Shown one piece after another: positions 57,407-64,000 of a DNA stretch of 64,000 nt. Positions within the stretch are counted from its first letter, which is position 1. Each line of letters begins with the position of its first letter. The translations under genes were made by a program, and so were the position numbers. The notes below the pieces were generated by a model, which was given only the letters and a program-made list of their open reading frames with translations, made no database searches and had not been told where the DNA came from. Origin of the DNA: Amyelois transitella (taxonomy: Eukaryota > Arthropoda > Insecta > Lepidoptera > Pyralidae); NCBI RefSeq assembly GCF_032362555.1, contig NC_083536.1, forward strand, positions 12,276,001 through 12,340,000. Reading direction: 5' to 3'.

Positions 57407-60400
57407 ACATAACATTTTGACTTTAGATGGTAAAACAAAATTTTTGTCTTTTTATGTTAATAGGAAATTACATTTTTATTTGGTTGATAGCGGTGCATCT
57501 TTATATGTCATAAAAAGAGATTCTTTACCTATAAACGTAACTTTAAATAAAGACGACACTATCGTGAACGGAATAGGCGGACAAATTCGTTCGGCAGGAT
57601 ATATTTATCTTAATTTGGAGCATAATAGTGATCATTCTAGAATAGTATTCAATCATAAGTTTTACGTATTCGATAGCATACCATTACAGGCAGATGGAAT
57701 TTTAGGCTTAGACTTTCTGTGTTACTACGGTTCAAATATCAATCTGAGCTCAAATGTAGTCACTGTATCCCAAAACGGAATGGAATGTTGTTTGCCACTT
57801 TATGATTCAATCGATTATTCTAGAGAAGTGTTACTTATCCCAGCACGAAGCGAATCATTCCATCATGTTTATGTTTCTTCTAGTAGTGACAAGGATTATG
57901 TTGTTTATCCAAAGCAATTAGCGGAAAATTTGTTCATGGCAGGATCTATAGTTAGAGTAACAAATAATAGAATACCAATTAAAATATTAAACACCAATGA
58001 ACATCAAATTGAGTTGCCTACATTTCAACCAGAATTACATTTGTTGTCAGATTACGATACATATAAATTCGAGTCTTGCTCAAGAAACTCAGAACGAGCA
58101 AAACGTTTATTAGATTTAATAAATTTAAAAAATTTAAATACTGAAGAACGAGATTCAATTCAACTTTTGTGTTCCAAATATGCAGATATTTTCTTTTTGC
58201 CAGGAGATAAGTTATCTTCTGCAAATGTTAATGAACAGTCTATTACATTAAAACCAAACACGACACCAGTTTATGTCAAGCAATACAGGTTACCACAATC
58301 TTTAAAAAAAGAGATAGACAATCAGATAAAAAATATGTTAGACAATGATATCATTGAGGAGTCTAGAAGTGAGTGGTCTAGTCCAATAATGTTAGTTCCA
58401 AAGAAATCGGATGGCAAAGACAAAAAATGGCGTTTTGTTGTTGACTACCGAAAATTAAATAATTGCATTGTTGATGATAAATTCCCGTTACCCAATATAA
58501 CAGACATATTGGATTCATTAGCAGGTTCAATTTACTTTACACATTTAGATTTATATCAAGGGTATTTTCAAATAAGCTTAGATAAAGACAGTAGAAACTG
58601 CACATCGTTCACAACGAGCACAGGAAAGTACCACATGAAAAAATTACCCATGGGATTGAAAACTAGCCCAAGTGTTTTCAGTCGTGTAATGTCTATAGCG
58701 ATGTCAGGATTAAACTATGAAAAATGTTTCATATATTTAGATGACCTTGTAATTTTTGGCCGTAACCTTGAAATTCATAATCGTAATTTAACAGATGTGT
58801 TTGAAAGGCTTCGAAAAATTAATTTGAAATTAAATCCTCAAAAATGTGTATTCTTAAAGAAAGAAATACTGGATCTAGGACATTTGGTTTCTGAAAAGGG
58901 TGTACTTCCTGACCCAGCTAAAATTGAAGTAGTTAAAAATTATCCAAAACCTACTAATACCGACGAAATCAAAAGATTTGTAGCCTTTTGTAATTACTAC
59001 CGTAAATTTATAAAAAAATTTGCTGAAATAACTGCACCTTTAAACAAGCTTACAAGGAAAAATGAAGTATTTAAGTGGACGGAAGAGTGTACAGTTGCAT
59101 TTGAAAAATTAAAGGAAAAATTAAGTTCACCCCCTGTTTTAGATTTTCCGGATTTTTCCGAAGGTAATGAGTTTATTTTACAGACTGATGCTTCCGGTAT
59201 TGCTGTCGGAGCAGTGTTGTGTAATAAAAATATGAAACCTATAGCTTATGCCAGTAGACCCTTAAACAAAGCGGAATTAAATTACCCTACGATTCAGAAA
59301 GAATTACTTGCTATAGTCTGGGCAATAAAGTATTTTAGACCATATTTATACAATAGAAATTTTACAATTTTAACAGATCACAGACCATTAGTTTACTTAT
59401 TTTCAATGAAAGACCCATCCAGTAGACTTTTAAAATTCAGACTTCTTTTAGAAGAATACGATTTCAAGATTAACTATATAAAAGGTAAAGATAATAGTGT
59501 TGCAGATGCTTTGTCTAGAGTTTATATTACGTCAGATACATTGAAAAGCATGAACGAAGACATTATAATGGTTTTGACTAGGAGACAACGTAAAAATTTG
59601 GAAGAAAGTAGTGAAAGTTCTATTTTAAGTAATCCCACTGATGAAAGGTCTGATCAGCCTCGAGTTGTGGAATTGTTTAAAATACCGAACGATTACATGG
59701 AATTGACTTTTATAGAAAAAAAGGATTTAGATAAATTGAGGAGCAAAAATAACGTAGATTTAGAAAAAGAATGTTTCATTTATTGCAAAATAAAGAATAC
59801 TATTTATATAAACATTGACTTTAGGGCACATTTTACGCGAGCCGAATTTGTGACTAAGTTAATGGAATTTTGTAAAATAATCAAAGTAAAAGAACTATGC
59901 ATAGTAAAAAATAATGAGATAAAAACATTCATAAATGATTTGTTACAAGAAATAAATAATAGAACGAATTGGACCGGTCCACGATTTTATATAATAAAGA
60001 GTGTTAAGAGAATAGAGAATGACGAAGACAAACAGTATATTTTGCATGACTTCCATTTGTTACCAACCAGTGGACATGCTGGAATTCGTAGAATGACTAA
60101 TAACATTAAGAGGTTATTTTTTTGGCCTGGTTTAGATAAGGATATTAAGGATTTTGTAAATAAATGTAGCAAATGTCAAAAAATGAAGCATTGTAGATAT
60201 ACCAAGGCGCCAATGGAGATAACTACAACTGCTTCCAATGCTTTTGAGAAAATTTATTTAGACCTTTGTGGACCTTTAGAGAGAGACTCAGATGATAATC
60301 GCTATATCTTGACAATCCAATGCGAATTAACAAAGTTTGTCGAAGCTTATCCTTTAAAAAATAAAGAGACGGTAAGTATTGCACATGCGTTTGTCAATAA

Positions 60401-61070
60401 TTTTATACTTAGGTTTGGAATACCAGATACTATTGCAACAGATCGCGGAACGGAGTTTGTCTCATCTACAATGGAACAGGTTTGTAATTTATTAGGTATA
60501 GAAAAGTTAACATCTACAGCTTACCACCACGAATCGCTAGGAGCTATTGAAATTTCTCATAAGAGCCTAGGTGCGTTTTTACGCATACATTGTGATGATC
60601 AAAAAGATACGTGGAGTCAATGGCTTCCATTTTGGTGTTATAGCTACAATAATACTGTTCACACAGAGACGAACTACACACCGTTTGAATTGGTATTTGG
60701 TAAACCTAGTAAAATTCCCTGTAGAGTTAGAAATAATAATAATATAGAACCCTTGTATAATCCAGAAAATTATCCTTTACATTTAAAGCATCGTTTACAA
60801 GTATCTCTTCAAGATGCTCGTAAGAATTTAATTTATAGTAAAGAAAAGAGGAAATGTTTATATGATAAAACATTAAATGATGTATCATATAATACTGGAG
60901 ATTTAATATTAATTAAAAATGAAGTAGGTAAAAAGTTAGATTGTAAATTTTTCGGTCCTTTTACTGTCATAGAAGATTTAGGATGTAATGTGAAAATTGC
61001 AAAAGATGATAATAAAGTAGACGTAGTACACAAAAATAGGACAAAAAGGTTTATTATGTCATATCAATAA
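57390..61070 (+). CDS. Gypsy-2 Pol: protease, RT, RNase H, integrase
   Basis: The frame is open from 57390; no ATG is near and the track methionine at 57417 would be TTG, so expression as a Gag-Pol fusion by +1 frameshifting at TTT TTT CGA TCT TAA is likely. Protease: YLVDSGASLYVIKRDS at about residue 25. RT: VDYRKLNNCIVDDKFPLPNI, YFTHLDLYQGYFQI, YLDDLVIFGR (about 440). RNase H: TDASGIAVGAVLCN (about 590), TIQKELLAIVWAI, LTDHRPLVYLF, SVADALSRV. Integrase: HDFHLLPTSGHAGIRRM (about 877) with CSKCQKMKH, LDLCGPL, IATDRGTEFVSS, and the Glu in HHESLGAIEIS. Residues counted from 57417. Frame intact to 61070. Confidence 0.93.
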   Translation, partial: SFFDLKHNILTLDGKTKFLSFYVNRKLHFYLVDSGASLYVIKRDSLPINVTLNKDDTIVNGIGGQIRSAGYIYLNLEHNSDHSRIVFNHKFYVFDSIPLQADGILGLDFLCYYGSNINLSSNVVTVSQNGMECCLPLYDSIDYSREVLLIPARSESFHHVYVSSSSDKDYVVYPKQLAENLFMAGSIVRVTNNRIPIKILNTNEHQIELPTFQPELHLLSDYDTYKFESCSRNSERAKRLLDLINLKNLNTEERDSIQLLCSKYADIFFLPGDKLSSANVNEQSITLKPNTTPVYVKQYRLPQSLKKEIDNQIKNMLDNDIIEESRSEWSSPIMLVPKKSDGKDKKWRFVVDYRKLNNCIVDDKFPLPNITDILDSLAGSIYFTHLDLYQGYFQISLDKDSRNCTSFTTSTGKYHMKKLPMGLKTSPSVFSRVMSIAMSGLNYEKCFIYLDDLVIFGRNLEIHNRNLTDVFERLRKINLKLNPQKCVFLKKEILDLGHLVSEKGVLPDPAKIEVVKNYPKPTNTDEIKRFVAFCNYYRKFIKKFAEITAPLNKLTRKNEVFKWTEECTVAFEKLKEKLSSPPVLDFPDFSEGNEFILQTDASGIAVGAVLCNKNMKPIAYASRPLNKAELNYPTIQKELLAIVWAIKYFRPYLYNRNFTILTDHRPLVYLFSMKDPSSRLLKFRLLLEEYDFKINYIKGKDNSVADALSRVYITSDTLKSMNEDIIMVLTRRQRKNLEESSESSILSNPTDERSDQPRVVELFKIPNDYMELTFIEKKDLDKLRSKNNVDLEKECFIYCKIKNTIYINIDFRAHFTRAEFVTKLMEFCKIIKVKELCIVKNNEIKTFINDLLQEINNRTNWTGPRFYIIKSVKRIENDEDKQYILHDFHLLPTSGHAGIRRMTNNIKRLFFWPGLDKDIKDFVNKCSKCQKMKHCRYTKAPMEITTTASNAFEKIYLDLCGPLERDSDDNRYILTIQCELTKFVEAYPLKNKETVSIAHAFVNNFILRFGIPDTIATDRGTEFVSSTMEQVCNLLGIEKLTSTAYHHESLGAIEISHKSLGAFLRIHCDDQKDTWSQWLPFWCYSYNNTVHTETNYTPFELVFGKPSKIPCRVRNNNNIEPLYNPENYPLHLKHRLQVSLQDARKNLIYSKEKRKCLYDKTLNDVSYNTGDLILIKNEVGKKLDCKFFGPFTVIEDLGCNVKIAKDDNKVDVVHKNRTKRFIMSYQ

Positions 61071-61388
61071 TACATCGTTAAGTACTTACATTATGTTAAC
61101 ATTTATTAAATATGTAAAAAAAAAAAAAAAAAAAAATTGTACTTACCTTGTAAAATGTAGTCGTCAACAGTATACCTAAATACATACCTATATCTATAAT
61201 ATAATCGTCTAATATTAAGATTATCTGTGTTGTTTAGCACATAGGTATACTTTGTATTAATTAATATTCTTACAGTAGGTAATTTTCGTCGACGAAACCT
61301 ACACGAATACCTATATAACATTGTATTTGTTTATAATCATAAAAATAAAACTAATATTTTTATTTTTATTCTTTTTGCACCCCCGTGG
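61071..61388 (+). other. Gypsy-2 3' noncoding region
   Basis: About 320 bases between pol and the 3' LTR with an internal run of 21 A (61116-61136). The bases before the LTR (GCACCCCCGTGG) are not a typical polypurine tract. No gene seen. Confidence 0.6.
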
Positions 61389-61505
61389 TGTAGTGTAGCC
61401 CTAATTGTAATATGTTATACTATTATATACTATATACTTGATGATCAATAAATCAGTATCGATTCAGCTTTTGTTTAATTTACACGCATTCCCTCCTATA
61501 TTAGA
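61389..61505 (+). repeat. Gypsy-2 3' LTR
   Basis: 117 bp, identical by eye to the 5' LTR, followed by CACT. Confidence 0.94.
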
Positions 61506-63988
61506 CACTTGCCACGATCTCTGCATACTTCTTTCGCTTCGTCCACATTCATAACTCTCTTCATACAAGCTCGGCGGTTTCGGGTACTTTTGACCTGACC
61601 CTTTACCAGGACGTCCTTAATTTGATCAAGATACGTTCGTCTAGGTCTTCCCACTCCGACCTTTCCCTCCACACTCTCCTTGTATATCTGCTTAGTCAAC
61701 CTGCTTTCATTCATCCTCTCCACATGACCGAACCATCTTAACATACCCTTTTCTATTCCTGTAACTACATCTTCTTTCACATCACAACATTCCCTTATCA
61801 CGCTGTTCCTTATCCTGTCACTCAATTTCACACCCATCATACTCCTTAACGCTCTCATTTCCACTGCATTTATTCTGCTTTCATGCTTCTTTTGCCATAC
61901 CCAACTTTCACTCCCATACATTAATGTCGGGACCAACACGCCCCTGTGCACAGCCAGTCGAGCCTTTTTGGATAGTTTCTGACTGCTCATAAAGGCATGC
62001 AAAGCTCCATTCACCATGTTCCCCGCGTTCACTCTCCTTTCAATATCACTATCATACTTGCCATCTGATGTAAACTTTGATCCTAGATATACAAACTCTT
62101 TCACTTGCTCCACTTTTTCTCCTCCAATCAAAATATTACATGCTGTCATTTCTTTCTCCATTTCAAAAACCAGTGTTTTAGTTTTACTTACGTTCACTTT
62201 CATTCCTTTCTCTTTTAAAGCTTCATGCATACAGTTTACCATCTCCTGTAACTCCTCCGCTGATGACGCCAGTATAACCTGATCGTCGGCATAGAGCAGA
62301 CATTTGACGAGTAACTCATTCATCCTTAATCCACTTTTAGACTCTTTCAAATCTGTCAAACAGCTATCCATAAATAGGTTGAACAGCCACGGTGACGCAA
62401 CACATCCTTGCCTAACGCCTTTCTCAATCTTAAACCACTCAGTGTGCGCTCCGTTTATCCTGACACAAGCACTCGAATCCTCATATAAGGATTTCAGTGC
62501 TCGTATTAAGAGACTGCTCACCCCATGCATAGAAAGTGCTGACCACAATTCATTCCTCTCAACTCTGTCATAGGCCTTTTCCAGATCTACGAATGTGCAA
62601 TAGACTTTTTGACTCTTGGCCAAAAACTTTTCGGCTATGCACCGCAAGGAAAAGACCTGATCAGTACATCCCATTCCCTTTCGAAATCCCGCTTGAGCAT
62701 CCCATATTTTGTCATCAGTTTCATTCCTGACTCTATTAATCAATACCTTAGCATACAATTTGCCGACGACGCTAAGCAGGCTTATACCACGATAATTTTT
62801 GCAGTCCAGCTGTGACCCTTTTCCTTTGTAAAGTGGCACGATAACAGCCTTACACCAATCTTTTGGTACTCGGCCGCTTCTCCAACACAAATTGAAAAGG
62901 CAGTACAACTGACTAGCTACTACGCCTTTTCCTGCTTTAAGCATCTCGACCGACACTCTATCACACCCAGCAGCCTTTCCCGCTTTCATACTCTTAAGTG
63001 CTTCCACAATTTCGAACATTTCAATTTCGCCTTCCATCTCATTCTCTTTTTCTTCGCTATAGCAGAAATCTTTCTTATTTCCTTCCTTTTTTTCAAATAA
63101 ACTTTCAAAATAGTCCTTCCATATCTTTAGTACACATTCTTCTCCTTTCACAACGCTACCATCCTGGCATCTGATCCTAGTCAGCTCTCTGGTTATAGTA
63201 TTTCCTCGGGCTGACCTTACGGATTTCCAGAATACTTTCAGATTTGACTGAAAGTCTTCTGATAGCCTTTTATCAAAATCCTCTTTATACTCTTCTTTCT
63301 TTCTAATCACAGCTTTCTTAACCAAATCTTTCATTTTCTTATATTCCTTACGTGCTTCATTCACATCTTCATCTATAACCTCTTGCATTCTTAAGTTAGC
63401 TTTTGCTGCTAACAAATCCAGCCATGCTTTCTTCTTTAATCGCACAAGTTCTTGCACATCTTTACTCATCCACGCATTTTTGTGATTTTTTCCTTTCCTT
63501 CTTCTACTTTCACCACACACTTCAACAGCTACTTTCACAATTCTTTCTTTAAATTCCTTCCATCCATCTTCAATATCGCTCATTTCCTCTAAATCTTCAA
63601 ATTCATCCTTCAGTCTATTAATATACTTCTTACCTACATCCATATCTTGCAAATTTTCTACTTTTACTCTTTCCAAAGCGCTGGTTTGCTCCCTTACCCT
63701 GTGCCGCCAGCGATTGAAGATACCCCTTATCCGGGATATCACCAGTAAATGGTCCGAGTCAATGCCAGCACCGCGATATGCACGGGTATCCAGCACTTTG
63801 TTCTTCAATCTTTCATCTACAATCACAAAGTCTATCATACTTTTTAAAATACCTTCCACTCTTGTGTAGGTGTGGATCTCTTTATGTTGAAACATTGAGT
63901 TCGACACAAAAAGATCCCACTCTAGACAAATTTCTAATACACTTCTTCCATTATCATTCACCTTTTCGTCACCAAACGCACCAAGCAC
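61506..63988 (-). pseudogene. RTE-like ORF: endonuclease end and reverse transcriptase, 3' end displaced by Gypsy-2
   Basis: Open for about 830 residues from the right edge. Endonuclease C-terminus (ENxG-type start GDEKVNDNGRSVLEICLEWD, SMIDFVIVDERLKN, SDHLLVISRIRG), a lysine-rich linker, then RT: SMKAGKAAGCDRVSVEMLKA, KDWCKAVIVPLYKGKGS, CKNYRGISLLSVVGKLYAKV, TFVDLEKAYDRVERNELW, GVRQGCVASPWLFN, CLLYADDQVILASS. It ends with GRPRRTYLDQIKDVL and VCRDRGK, after which the LTR of Gypsy-2 replaces the last 13 residues (present at 55019-55066 beyond the insertion). From TDDKIWDAQAGF onward it is residue-for-residue the same as the copy at 6613-7872. The first methionine shown is internal; the true start is beyond the window. 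Confidence 0.93.
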
Positions 63989-64000
63989 CTTTTCATATCC

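Larger units (their letters stand above)
55070..61505 (+). mobile_element. Gypsy-2: complete Ty3/Gypsy element, identical 117-bp LTRs, CACT duplication
   Basis: LTRs 55070-55186 and 61389-61505 start TGTAGTGTAG and end TATTAGA, and show no difference. CACT at 55066-55069 and 61506-61509 is the 4-bp target duplication; with one copy discounted the flanks match the uninterrupted RTE copy at 7822-7840. TGGCGACCC (55187) directly after the LTR is a likely primer-binding site. Three open frames: a small membrane-protein ORF, gag, and pol in the +1 frame. No env. No clear polypurine tract precedes the 3' LTR. Confidence 0.96.
54995..64000 (-). mobile_element. RTE-like LINE, split by Gypsy-2, running off the right edge
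   Basis: 3' tail (ACAT)6 on the plus strand at 54995-55018, then the 3' end of the element (55019-55069), then Gypsy-2 (55070-61505), then the rest from 61506 to 64000. The 3' end matches the copy at 7820-7892. It is inserted in element D at 54994/54995; the matching duplication would lie beyond the window. Confidence 0.93.

Noticed and set aside
1..64000. Bacterial features (operons, ribosome binding sites, CRISPR arrays, insertion sequences)
   Set aside because: The coding content is eukaryotic retrotransposons and telomere repeats; no spaced direct repeats or transposase of bacterial type are present.

Overview
The window looks like an insect chromosome end, most likely lepidopteran. Short TTAGG arrays (the insect telomere repeat), always with TTAGG on the + strand, separate non-LTR retrotransposons (LINEs) of the R1/TRAS/SART kind known from silkworm telomeres. 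I see no host gene, rRNA, tRNA or CRISPR array. Nearly all the sequence belongs to transposable elements, many nested in one another. If the arrays keep telomeric polarity, the chromosome end lies to the right.

Layout. 1-1305: decayed R1-type LINE. 1305-5113: degenerate, 5'-incomplete Ty3/Gypsy element on the minus strand (Gypsy-1). 5114-8384: minus-strand LINE with an FP-domain ORF1 and the start of an endonuclease ORF2, interrupted by a 5'-truncated RTE-like LINE (6605-7892, 12-bp target duplication). 8411-8610: a 100-bp tandem duplication. 8615-23864: plus-strand SART-like LINEs of two families (SART-I, SART-II), all internally deleted, alternating with minus-strand TRAS-like pieces and meeting at TTAGG arrays; a 3.74-kb segment here is tandemly duplicated (9968-17457). 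23865-28527: TRAS-like element A, with ORF1 but no ORF2. 28535-43351: TRAS-like element B, with both ORFs (ORF2 frameshifted) and an intact BEL/Pao retrotransposon in its 3' UTR (28662-34957). 43364 to beyond the right edge: TRAS-like element D, whose ORF2 carries a C-terminal RNA-virus-like superfamily 1 helicase. D is interrupted near its stop codon by a complete SART-I element (43683-49952) and upstream by an RTE-like LINE (54995 onward), which itself contains a Ty3/Gypsy element with identical LTRs (Gypsy-2, 55070-61505).

How it works together. SART-like elements lie in TTAGG sense and TRAS-like elements in CCTAA sense, so their poly(A) ends converge on shared telomere repeats. This matches target-primed insertion into telomeric DNA by R1-clade endonucleases. 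SART-like 5' ends fold into an HDV-like self-cleaving ribozyme, supported by covariation between the two families, which would cut the RNA exactly at the element's first base. The two most unusual coding features are the reverse transcriptase-RNase H-helicase polyprotein and a small protein with a predicted myristoylation site and a membrane segment in the leader of Gypsy-2.
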